Shown here: positions 1 through 6,084 of the stretch, in pieces
Position numbering within the stretch: position 1 is the stretch's first letter
Layout of the letters: each line of letters begins with the position of its first letter
NCBI GenBank assembly: GCA_021160405.1
Contig: JAGHCO010000115.1
Span: forward strand, 1-6,134
Reading direction: 5' to 3'
From: Candidatus Aerophobota bacterium
GTDB lineage: Bacteria > Aerophobota > Aerophobia > Aerophobales > JAGHCO01
DNA length: 6,134 bases
Position numbers and translations under genes: made by a program
Notes under the pieces: model-generated
Databases searched by the model: none
Told to the model about the DNA's origin: nothing
The model's input: only the letters and a program-made list of their open reading frames with translations

Positions 1-1092
1 ATCTATTAGAGGGATTAATCCATATCCCATCTCTACCTCCAGTATATCCACTCGTAAAAGATCCTCCACCTTCTCTTCTTTTTCTACTCTTTCTTCTTTT
101 TCCACCTTCTTTTGTTCTCTTTGAGTTTTAAAGGAACGGTTAATAGTGTAGGAGATGCCAGTAGCCAAAATAGCTAACAGGAAAAGAGGTAATTTTGGTA
201 AACCTGGTAAAAGAGCAAAAGCAAAGAGAAGGAAAGCAACAATGGCTATGGCTTGGGGCTGACTGAGGATCTGCTTAGTAAAATCCAGGGATAAATTAGA
301 TTCTGAAGAAGTTCGGGTTACTATTATTCCAGCTGCGGTAGATACCAGGAGAGCAGGAATTTGAGATACCATTCCGTCTCCCACTGTAAGTAAGGCATAG
401 GTATTTAGAGCTTTTTGGATGGGCATATGATGCTGTAGAATCCCTATTGCTAATCCTCCAACTATGTTAACAAAAAGAATTATTATGGCGGCTATGGCAT
501 CCCCCCGAACAAATTTACTCGCTCCATCCATTGCTCCATAAAAGTCAGCTTGCCTTTCTATATCTCCTCTTCTTTCCCTTGCTTGATCTTCGGTGATTAA
601 TCCAGCATTTAAGTCTGCGTCAATACTCATCTGTTTACCGGGCATACTATCTAAGGTGAAACGAGCAGCTACTTCAGATACCCGGGTTGCACCTCGGGTA
701 ATTACAATAAAATTAATTATTACTAAAATGAGAAAAACAATTATTCCCACTATATAGTTACCTCCCACTACAAAATAGCCAAAGGCTTGAATAACTTTAC
801 CGGCGTAAGCATGGAGCAAAATTAGCCTGGTGGAAGCTACATTAAGGCTGAGGCGAAACAAGGTAGCTAATAAGAGAAGAGAAGGAAATACTGAGAAATC
901 CAGAGGTCTTTTAACATAAACAGTTAAAAGAAATATAGTGAAGCTTAGAGCTAAGTTCAAACTTAAGAATGCATCCATAAGGAAAGGAGGCAAGGGAATA
1001 ACTAAGATACTAATAATTCCTATTGCTCCTAATGCAAAAACAATATCACTGCGTTTAGTAAGTAAGGATAAAATTCCTGTTTCTCTTTCCAT
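1..1092 (-). CDS. flhA: FlhA, flagellar type III export protein (N-terminal 364 residues, runs off the window)
   Basis: FlhA forms the nonameric ring of the export apparatus: its membrane part couples export to the proton motive force, and its cytoplasmic part receives chaperone-substrate complexes. The frame is open from the ATG at 1092 to base 1 (364 codons, no stop); full-length family members are near 690 residues, so about half is present. Eight hydrophobic segments fit at about 17-34, 37-58, 66-80, 106-131, 197-220, 237-258, 279-297 and 299-317. The FHIPEP family signature is RVSEVAARFTLDSMPGKQM (137-155). The loop FVRGDAIAA (194-202) carries D198, matching the conserved aspartate implicated in proton coupling, and TVGDGMVSQIPALLVS (236-251) is also typical. 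A Lys/Glu-rich linker (about 318-345) leads into the start of the cytoplasmic domain. The start lies 17 bases after flhB, with AGGAAGGA overlapping the flhB stop as a rather distant ribosome site. Confidence 0.96.
   Translation of the reverse strand, partial: MERETGILSLLTKRSDIVFALGAIGIISILVIPLPPFLMDAFLSLNLALSFTIFLLTVYVKRPLDFSVFPSLLLLATLFRLSLNVASTRLILLHAYAGKVIQAFGYFVVGGNYIVGIIVFLILVIINFIVITRGATRVSEVAARFTLDSMPGKQMSIDADLNAGLITEDQARERRGDIERQADFYGAMDGASKFVRGDAIAAIIILFVNIVGGLAIGILQHHMPIQKALNTYALLTVGDGMVSQIPALLVSTAAGIIVTRTSSESNLSLDFTKQILSQPQAIAIVAFLLFAFALLPGLPKLPLFLLAILATGISYTINRSFKTQREQKKVEKEERVEKEEKVEDLLRVDILEVEMGYGLIPLID
64..105 (-). repeat. Short 18-base tandem repeat in the FlhA linker
   Basis: Residues 330-343 of FlhA read as a hexapeptide repeat, VEKEER then VEKEEK then the start VE of a third copy. 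On the plus strand this shows as a pyrimidine-rich stretch of repeated TTCTTCTTTTTC-type units with an 18-base period. It lies in the flexible linker between the membrane and cytoplasmic parts. Confidence 0.6.
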
Positions 1093-1109
1093 TTTTTTCA
1101 CTTTCCTTC

Positions 1110-2171
1110 CTACTTTTTAAGACGATAAACGTAAGCAAGAACTTCAGCTACTGCCTGATAGAACTTTATTGGTATCTCCTGTCCAATCTCTACTGATTTA
1201 TAAAGTGCCTGAGCTAACCATTTATTTTCTACTATAGGGATATTGTGTTTTATAGCTAAGCTCTTAATCTTCTCTGCTATAAGCCTTGCTCCTTTTGCTA
1301 GAACTATGGGAGCATTCATTTTTTCCTTTTGATACTTTAAAGCTACAGCAATTTTGGTTGGATTGGTGATTACTACATCTGCCTTAGGAATCTCTTGCAT
1401 CATTCGATGTCTGGCTATCTGTTTTTGAAGACTTCTAATCCTGGTTTTAATTAATGGGTTTCCTTCTGTTTGCTTGTATTCCTCCAGTGCTTCTCGTTTG
1501 GTCATTCTTAATCCCTTCTCGTATTCAAACTTTTGAAAAGAGTAATCCAAAATTGCCAAGGGAATTAACCCTAATAAGCAGCGCAGACCAACCTGAAAGA
1601 CAAAATTAACTGAAAAGATTAAAATTTGACCAACACTTTTATCTACAAGAGGAGGAAGTTGATTAAAACTTGCTTTAATAGAAACGTAGGCAATATAGCC
1701 TACAATAGAAATTTTTAATAGGGAAACTAATAACTGCATTAAAGCTCTTTTAGAAAATAGTCTCTTTAAACCTTTCACTGGATTAATTTTATCTAAATCA
1801 GGAGTTAAGGGATAAATAGTAAATAAAAATCCTCCCTGCATAAGGTCAGCCGCTATTCCTACCGCTGCAATTCCTAAGATTATAGGAAAGAGCAATCCCA
1901 AAACTTGAAATATTCCCTGATTAAAATATTGAGATATTCCTGATGGAGTCAAAGAGAACTTGGAGGCGTTTCCCCAGATATAACTGAAAGACTTGCAGAA
2001 TTTCTGGAGCACCCCCATTCCAAGAAATCGCATAAGAAAAAGTCCTACTATGAGGATAAGGACAGAGTTAACCTCTGTACTTTTAGCTACTTGTCCCCTC
2101 TCTCGAGCTTTTCTTCGGCGACGAGGAGTAGCTGGATGAGTTTTTTCTTGAGATGTTTCCTCTTTGGGCAT
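1110..2171 (-). CDS. flhB: FlhB, flagellar export substrate-specificity switch protein
   Basis: FlhB contacts the outside of the FliP/Q/R gate. In the family it cleaves itself at an NPTH motif, which lets the apparatus switch from rod/hook to filament substrates. The 353-residue product has the basic N-terminus typical of the family (EKTHPATPRRRRKARERGQV, 9-28), four membrane helices (about 34-52, 87-109, 145-165 and 184-208), a cytoplasmic linker helix (about 215-262) and the C-terminal domain (about 263-350), including the conserved VLAKGARLIAEKIKSLA (290-306) and the IPIVENKWLAQALY (311-324) stretch. The cleavage site reads NPTK (270-273): Asn and Pro on either side of the expected scissile bond are kept, but His is Lys. 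Length and the rest of the domain look intact, so this is a divergent functional gene, not a pseudogene. It follows fliR by 2 bases and precedes flhA by 17. Confidence 0.97.
   Translation of the reverse strand: MPKEETSQEKTHPATPRRRRKARERGQVAKSTEVNSVLILIVGLFLMRFLGMGVLQKFCKSFSYIWGNASKFSLTPSGISQYFNQGIFQVLGLLFPIILGIAAVGIAADLMQGGFLFTIYPLTPDLDKINPVKGLKRLFSKRALMQLLVSLLKISIVGYIAYVSIKASFNQLPPLVDKSVGQILIFSVNFVFQVGLRCLLGLIPLAILDYSFQKFEYEKGLRMTKREALEEYKQTEGNPLIKTRIRSLQKQIARHRMMQEIPKADVVITNPTKIAVALKYQKEKMNAPIVLAKGARLIAEKIKSLAIKHNIPIVENKWLAQALYKSVEIGQEIPIKFYQAVAEVLAYVYRLKK
1353..1364 (-). other. FlhB autocleavage site variant NPTK
   Basis: Codons AAT CCA ACC AAA on the minus strand encode residues 270-273, preceded by DVVIT and followed by IAVALKY, so alignment to the usual (V/I)xNPTHxAVALKY is unambiguous. 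In the family, cyclisation of the Asn breaks the Asn-Pro bond. The His after Thr is nearly invariant in well-studied members and is replaced by Lys here. His to Lys needs two base changes, which argues against a single read error. Confidence 0.9.
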
Positions 2172-2173
2172 TT

Positions 2174-2968
2174 TTATCTAACCCCTGCAGTTTGTAAGAT
2201 AATCATTATATCTTGATATACATTGAAGAATAGACCTTTTAAAAAATAAAGAAAATAAGGTAACGATACACTTATCACTATTAAGCCAACCCCTATTTTT
2301 AAGGGTAAGGATACCATAAAGATATTCATTTGGGGAACAAGTCGAGATATGATTCCCATAACAACCTGAGTTACCAAAAGTGTTACTATAACAGGAGCTC
2401 CTATTTTAAGAGAAATTATAAAGATATTCCCTACCAGAGAAGTTATCTTCTGAATTAAAGGAGGATTAATAGAAAAGCTTAAAAGAGGAACTTGAGAAAA
2501 ACTATCCACTATCCCTTTTAAAAATCCATAGTGAGCGTTAAGAGTTAAGAATATGATTATAGCTAATGTGCTTTTAAAATTGCCAATAATGTTTACTTGA
2601 GTTTCAGATTGAGGGTCTATTACATTAACAATACCAAAACCCATTTGAAAACCTATGATTTGGCCAGCTAATTCTATTCCAATGAAGAGCAGTTTTGTAA
2701 TATACCCTAAAATTATCCCCAGGAGTAGTTCTTTGCTTATAGCTAAAGAAAAGATTATCCATTCTTTACCTTTAGGGAAAGGAATTGCCTGTGTTTGTAT
2801 AATTGAGGGAAAAATAATTAAAGTAAGAAAGAGGGAGAAATATATTTTGACTTGCACAGGAACTTCTCGAGACCCTATGATAGGAATAGTCATTACCATC
2901 CCCCCCACTCTTGCTAATATTAGCCAGAAGATAAGAACTGTGGATGGAGTAATGTTTAAAGGATTCAT
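2174..2968 (-). CDS. fliR: FliR, flagellar type III export gate protein
   Basis: FliR is the single-copy subunit that completes the FliP/FliQ/FliR export gate and contributes the plug loop closing the channel. The 264-residue product is of normal family length and is strongly hydrophobic, with segments at about 10-30, 40-56, 70-98, 132-150, 180-208 and 222-246. Diagnostic patterns are the early LARVGGMVMTIPIIGSREVP (18-37), the GFQMGFGIVNVIDPQSETQ plug region (106-124), and SRLVPQMNIFMVSLPLKI (208-225), the equivalent of the common G-R-x-x-P-Q-x-N-V-F sequence. A weak AAGG ribosome site overlaps the fliQ stop, 9 bases before the ATG. flhB begins only 2 bases after the TAA stop and in another frame. 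FliR and FlhB are fused in some clostridia, but here they are clearly separate. Confidence 0.97.
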   Translation of the reverse strand: MNPLNITPSTVLIFWLILARVGGMVMTIPIIGSREVPVQVKIYFSLFLTLIIFPSIIQTQAIPFPKGKEWIIFSLAISKELLLGIILGYITKLLFIGIELAGQIIGFQMGFGIVNVIDPQSETQVNIIGNFKSTLAIIIFLTLNAHYGFLKGIVDSFSQVPLLSFSINPPLIQKITSLVGNIFIISLKIGAPVIVTLLVTQVVMGIISRLVPQMNIFMVSLPLKIGVGLIVISVSLPYFLYFLKGLFFNVYQDIMIILQTAGVR

Positions 2969-2974
2969 TGTCTA

Positions 2975-3244
2975 TTACCTTAAAAATAAACTGAAATTGA
3001 TATATAGAGTTGATGTATAGTAAAGCATAGTTTTTATCATCCAGGGCAAAAAGAAATACAGAGCTATTCCTATAGCTATCATTTTAGGGATAAAGGTAAG
3101 AGTTATCTCATGAATTTGAGTTATTGCCTGGAAAATGCTTACCACAAGTCCTACTATTAATCCTGCTGCCAGAGCTGGTAAAGCCAAAAGACCAGCAGTT
3201 AGCAGAGCTCTTCGTGCTAATTCTATTGCTAATTCAGGGCTCAT
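2975..3244 (-). CDS. fliQ: FliQ, flagellar type III export gate protein
   Basis: FliQ is a two-helix membrane protein, four copies of which wrap around the FliP/FliR core of the export gate. The 89-residue product is the typical family length. The first hydrophobic segment is at about 13-37 and the second at about 52-74, separated by the conserved QAITQIHEITLTFIPK loop (39-54). That loop includes K54, which is conserved in the family, and prolines at 23 and 53. The ATG at 3244 has the clearest ribosome site of the gate genes. It sits between fliP (31 bases upstream, the widest gap in the window) and fliR (6 bases downstream), the standard position. I see nothing unusual in this gene. Confidence 0.97.
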   Translation of the reverse strand: MSPELAIELARRALLTAGLLALPALAAGLIVGLVVSIFQAITQIHEITLTFIPKMIAIGIALYFFLPWMIKTMLYYTSTLYINFSLFLR

Positions 3245-3249
3245 TTTTA

Positions 3250-3257
3250 TCTCCTTT
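3250..3257 (-). promoter_or_regulatory. Ribosome binding site of fliQ
   Basis: AAAGGAGA on the minus strand, ending 5 bases before the fliQ ATG, in the 31-base fliP-fliQ gap. The strong site may give FliQ independent initiation rather than coupling to fliP. The gap shows no hairpin with a T-run and no obvious promoter. Confidence 0.75.
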
Positions 3258-3275
3258 GTTTGTTATTGTGGCGCT

Positions 3276-4061
3276 TTACCGGAAACTCATTATTGTTGAA
3301 CGAATCACTAAATCCCAACCATCTACTAATACAAACAGAAGTATCTTAAAGGGCAAGGAAATTAATATTGGAGGAAGCATAAACATTCCCATAGACATAA
3401 TTATACTGGAAATTACTATATCGATAATTAGAAAAGGGATGTATAAAACAAAGCCAATTTGAAAAGCAGTTTTAAGCTCACTGGTAGTAAAGGCTGGAAT
3501 AAGTACATAAGTAGGCACTTCTTGAGGTCCTTTTGGTCTTTTTATCTTAGACAAATTTATAAATAAGGCTAAGTCACTTTTCCGAGTTTGTTTTAGCATA
3601 AATTCTCGCACTGGTTTTATCCCTTTCTCCCAGGCTTGTTGTTGTGTTATCTGCCCATTCAAATAAGGCTCAAGTGCCTTATCTTTTACCTGCCCCCAGG
3701 TGGGAGCCATAACAAATATGGTTAAAAAAAGTGCTAATCCAATCAAAATTTGATTAGGAGGCATTTGCTGAGTAGATAAAGCATGGCGCAAAAAAGAGAA
3801 AATAACGATAATTCGGGTGAAAGAGGTAACCATAATTATGAAAGCAGGTGCTAAGGAAAGAATGGTGAGTAAAAATAAGATCTGCAGGGCTAAACCTACC
3901 TCCTGAGGTTTCTTAGCTCCCTCTATCTGTATACTTATCTTAGGAATTGGAAATTTAGAGATAGGGGAAGCTATAGCCGCTGGAAGTATAACAAAAAATC
4001 CCACTAAGAAAGAGAGAAAAAGGATAATAGACTTTTCCCTAACAGTTAAATGGTTAAACAT
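3276..4061 (-). CDS. fliP: FliP, flagellar type III export gate protein
   Basis: FliP is the main subunit (five copies) of the FliP5Q4R1 export gate through which unfolded flagellar proteins leave the cytoplasm. The 261-residue product has a hydrophobic N-terminal segment (about 11-31) ending in AIASP, which looks like a cleavable signal peptide as in other FliP proteins. Membrane segments lie at about 57-75, 79-95, 104-120, 198-222 and 230-246. Family signatures are clear: the region 72-99 with TSFTRIIVIFSFLRHALSTQ, then MPPNQILIGLALFLT (100-114), PAFTTSELKTAFQIGF (189-204) and LPFKILLFVLVDGW (236-249). The methionine-rich gate loop reads GMFMLPP (225-231), so the central position is Phe. 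The gene starts 7 bases after fliO. Its ribosome site is weak (GGAT overlapping the fliO stop), suggesting translational coupling to fliO, its assembly factor. Confidence 0.97.
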   Translation of the reverse strand: MFNHLTVREKSIILFLSFLVGFFVILPAAIASPISKFPIPKISIQIEGAKKPQEVGLALQILFLLTILSLAPAFIIMVTSFTRIIVIFSFLRHALSTQQMPPNQILIGLALFLTIFVMAPTWGQVKDKALEPYLNGQITQQQAWEKGIKPVREFMLKQTRKSDLALFINLSKIKRPKGPQEVPTYVLIPAFTTSELKTAFQIGFVLYIPFLIIDIVISSIIMSMGMFMLPPILISLPFKILLFVLVDGWDLVIRSTIMSFR

Positions 4062-4068
4062 TATCTTT

Positions 4069-4704
4069 TTATCCGTTTTTTAGTTTGTTTACCCCATCAG
4101 ATAGCAAATATTTAAGGGGATTTGTCCTGCGAGAAAAAAAGCTTACCATTTCTTTTGATTTGGAAGGTAGAAGCTTTCTCAAATAATTAGAGAATTTTGT
4201 TATCTCTAAAGGTTGATTAGATGAAGGTTCTAAAGATTTTATAGTGTTTTCGTCTTTTATGGTAGATAAAAGATGAATTCTTTCATCTACTCCTAAAACT
4301 AAAATTTTTTCTCCTATACGAACCAAATAGATAGTTTTTTTAGGAGATAAATAGAGACGACCTACAACACTGAATATTCCTTTGTTCTTATAGGAAGCTT
4401 GTTTTTGAATCCCGGAGGATTTTCGTAGGAAGTGAACAAAGAGATAGATTAATCCTGCCACTACCATTAGAGAGAACATAGCTCGTAAAGAAGTATAAAA
4501 AAGAGAAGAAGTTGGATGTGACTGGGGTTCTTGATATTGTAGGTATGAGTTATCCTCATTCTTTTGAATGACTTCCTGAAAAGAGGCAGAGGAGTTCTTT
4601 TGTCTTTTTGGCGAGTTAGATGTTAATCCGCAATGAGTTCCCCAAACTATTAAAACTAAAGCCAATATTAGCCCTATCTGTTTTAACTTGTTTTTTATCT
4701 TCAC
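4069..4704 (-). CDS. fliO: FliO, flagellar export apparatus assembly protein
   Basis: FliO is a membrane protein that helps FliP form its ring during export-gate assembly and is not part of the finished gate. This 211-residue product has a hydrophobic N-terminal segment (about 8-22, signal peptide or first membrane helix), a polar region rich in S, Q and N (about 28-68) and a membrane helix at about 74-93. A basic stretch follows, then the conserved FliO domain at about 110-152, including the pattern GRLYLSPKKTIYLVRIGEKI and LVLGVDERIHLL. A basic tail of about 55 residues follows with no feature I recognise. The start is GTG: its TGA overlap with fliN (GTGA) and a GAGGA site 5 bases upstream support it, and the next in-frame methionine (residue 76) lies inside the membrane helix. 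The family is poorly conserved, but position between fliN and fliP makes the call firm. Confidence 0.93.
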   Translation of the reverse strand: MKIKNKLKQIGLILALVLIVWGTHCGLTSNSPKRQKNSSASFQEVIQKNEDNSYLQYQEPQSHPTSSLFYTSLRAMFSLMVVAGLIYLFVHFLRKSSGIQKQASYKNKGIFSVVGRLYLSPKKTIYLVRIGEKILVLGVDERIHLLSTIKDENTIKSLEPSSNQPLEITKFSNYLRKLLPSKSKEMVSFFSRRTNPLKYLLSDGVNKLKNG

Positions 4705-5087
4705 CGTAGTCCTCTTACCCTTGCTTCTGGTCCAACGATCTCAGTGATCCTTATTCCAAAGTTTTCATCCACTATTACTATTTCTCCTTTGGCTATCAGT
4801 TTTCCATTAACCATTAATTCTGCTGGTTCTCCTGCTAATTTGTCCAGTTCTATTACTGACCCGGGAGATAACTCAAGAACATTTTTAATGGTCATACTAC
4901 ATCGTCCTAATTCTGCAGTGAGCTGGAGAGGAACATCAAGAAGCAGTTCAATATTGTTTCCGGTTAAATTTTGAACTTTAGGTTTTAAAGGCGGCAGTTG
5001 AGCAGATTGAGCATTAATCTTTTCCTCTTTCCTGTTTTCTGTTTTTATCTTTTTTTCATTTTTTTCTTTTACCTTATCATTTTTCAT
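4701..5087 (-). CDS. fliN: FliN, flagellar motor switch protein
   Basis: FliN forms the bottom of the C-ring, where it pairs with the FliM C-terminus and docks the FliH/FliI export ATPase complex. The 128-residue product has a SpoA domain at about 46-118, opening with the typical LLDVPLQLTAELG and continuing through the conserved pattern PGSVIELDKLAGEPAELMVNG and GEIVIVDENFGIRITEIV. The first 24 residues are very rich in lysine and glutamate and are probably disordered, followed by a proline-containing linker (31-37). There is no CheC-type phosphatase domain, so this is FliN rather than FliY. The ATG at 5087 is preceded by a strong ribosome site inside the fliM 3' end. The start overlaps fliM by 11 bases, and the TGA stop overlaps the fliO start by 4, pointing to coupled synthesis of the switch proteins. 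Confidence 0.96.
   Translation of the reverse strand: MKNDKVKEKNEKKIKTENRKEEKINAQSAQLPPLKPKVQNLTGNNIELLLDVPLQLTAELGRCSMTIKNVLELSPGSVIELDKLAGEPAELMVNGKLIAKGEIVIVDENFGIRITEIVGPEARVRGLR
4710..4716 (-). promoter_or_regulatory. Ribosome binding site deciding the GTG start of fliO
   Basis: AAGAGGA on the minus strand lies 5 bases before the GTG at 4704-4702, within the fliN 3' end. It decides the start, because no ATG is available before the transmembrane region of FliO. Confidence 0.65.
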
Positions 5088-6075
5088 TTTTATTTTCCTC
5101 TCCTTTGATTTTAGAAGTAATTTGAATTGCTCGTTGTTTACCTAGCCTACCTGGAGTTCCATAAAATTTAGATAAATTTTCTATCTTTACAATTAAATCC
5201 TGGTTAACTTTCTGTTCCAGACGCACTACATCTCCCACTTCTAATTGAAGGAAATCTCTAATATTAATCTTAGCTGTTCCCAACTGGGCAATAACTGTAA
5301 CTTTAATTTCATCTAAATTCTTCTGTATAAGTTTAAAGATTTTTTCTGATGATTGTTTACTGGGTTCAGAGGCCCACTCATGAGAGGATAATTTAGGAAG
5401 AAGAGGTTCTATAGTTGTATGGGGTATACATATATTTATTACCCCAAAGGCTTCTCCTATCTTAACCTGTGTGGTTATTAGTAAAGTAGTCTCTCCCGGA
5501 GGAGCAATTTGGACAAATTGAGGATTAGACTCTTTAGCTTGAATTCTAAAGCTAAAATTAAACATACGACTCCAGGCTTGTTGTAAGCAATTCAGAGCAA
5601 GATTAGTTACTTTTTCCATAATGGAATGCTCAATATCGGTGAGTTCACGGGCCTTTTTTAAAACTTTTCCTGACCCGCCCAACAAACGATCCACGACACA
5701 AAAAGTAACGGAGGGATCAATTTCTAAGATAATTTGGCCTGGTAGAGGATCTATATTGACAATAACAATGTAAGTAGGATTAGAAAGAGAAGCTATAAAT
5801 TCAGCGTAAGTTATTTGATCTATGGCTACCAGAGTAAGTTCCACTACAGCTCTTAAATAATTGGCTAATTTGACCGTAAAAGTGTGGATAAAACTTTCGT
5901 GGAGTAGTTCTAAACTGTGAATTTGGTCCTTGGAAATTCTACTTGGTCGTTTAAAATTATAAGGTATAACTGTTTTTTTTAATACCTTCCCCTTTAGTTT
6001 TTCTAAGGGAACCTTACCCGAGGAAACTACCGAAAGTAGACTTTCAATCTCATTCTTACTTAAAACCTCACTCAT
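5077..6075 (-). CDS. fliM: FliM, flagellar motor switch protein
   Basis: This 332-residue protein has the usual FliM length and layout. FliM is the middle C-ring (switch) protein: it binds FliG above and FliN below, and captures CheY-P to change rotation direction. Residues 4-14 hold the N-terminal peptide with EIESLL (9-14), equivalent to the EIDALL CheY-binding motif. The middle domain spans roughly 36-228 and contains LLGGSG (131-136), matching the conserved GGxG loop that contacts FliG, followed by the LTDIEHSIMEKV helix (145-156). A SpoA domain fills about 252-322 and ends in the typical GTPGRLGKQRAIQI stretch. The ATG follows a purine-rich ribosome site (AAGGGGGG) that overlaps the fliL stop. 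The 3' end overlaps fliN by 11 bases, suggesting coupled translation. The EIESLL motif implies a chemotaxis-controlled motor, although no che gene is visible here. Confidence 0.97.
   Translation of the reverse strand: MSEVLSKNEIESLLSVVSSGKVPLEKLKGKVLKKTVIPYNFKRPSRISKDQIHSLELLHESFIHTFTVKLANYLRAVVELTLVAIDQITYAEFIASLSNPTYIVIVNIDPLPGQIILEIDPSVTFCVVDRLLGGSGKVLKKARELTDIEHSIMEKVTNLALNCLQQAWSRMFNFSFRIQAKESNPQFVQIAPPGETTLLITTQVKIGEAFGVINICIPHTTIEPLLPKLSSHEWASEPSKQSSEKIFKLIQKNLDEIKVTVIAQLGTAKINIRDFLQLEVGDVVRLEQKVNQDLIVKIENLSKFYGTPGRLGKQRAIQITSKIKGEENKNEK
5097..5106 (-). promoter_or_regulatory. Ribosome binding site of fliN
   Basis: AAAGGAGAGG on the minus strand sits 9 bases before the fliN ATG and lies within the last codons of fliM. 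It is one of the strongest Shine-Dalgarno matches in the window and supports the start at 5087 despite the overlap with fliM. Confidence 0.75.
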
Positions 6076-6084
6076 TTTCCCCCC

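Noticed and set aside
938..1120. A 60-codon plus-strand open frame opposite the flhA start
   Set aside because: It lies antisense to the conserved FlhA N-terminus and the flhB end, has no ribosome site or recognisable protein pattern, and the minus-strand frame is clearly the coding one.
2655..3020. A 121-codon plus-strand open frame across fliR and the fliQ end
   Set aside because: It is a shadow of the hydrophobic, AT-rich fliR coding sequence; its translation shows no domain and all neighbours are coded on the other strand.
3245..3275. The 31-base fliP-fliQ gap as a possible internal promoter or terminator
   Set aside because: It contains the strong fliQ ribosome site but no hairpin with a T-run and no convincing paired -35/-10 elements; AT-richness alone gives weak matches.
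3124..3462. A 112-codon plus-strand open frame across the fliP-fliQ junction
   Set aside because: It overlaps the conserved parts of both FliP (gate loop and C-terminus) and FliQ on the opposite strand, so it is almost surely non-coding.
4621..4704. Possible lipoprotein signal in FliO (Cys25 after a hydrophobic segment)
   Set aside because: The residues before the Cys are G-T-H, which do not fit the lipobox L-(A/S)-(G/A)-C, and FliO is not known as a lipoprotein.
4744..4974. A 76-codon plus-strand open frame inside fliN
   Set aside because: It is antisense to the FliN SpoA domain, which is well conserved; its own translation resembles nothing.
5974..5982. An A-run in the fliM coding strand (around residues 33-35) as a possible frameshifting site
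   Set aside because: The reading frame is intact across it and the protein on both sides aligns with FliM; such runs are expected by chance in AT-rich DNA.
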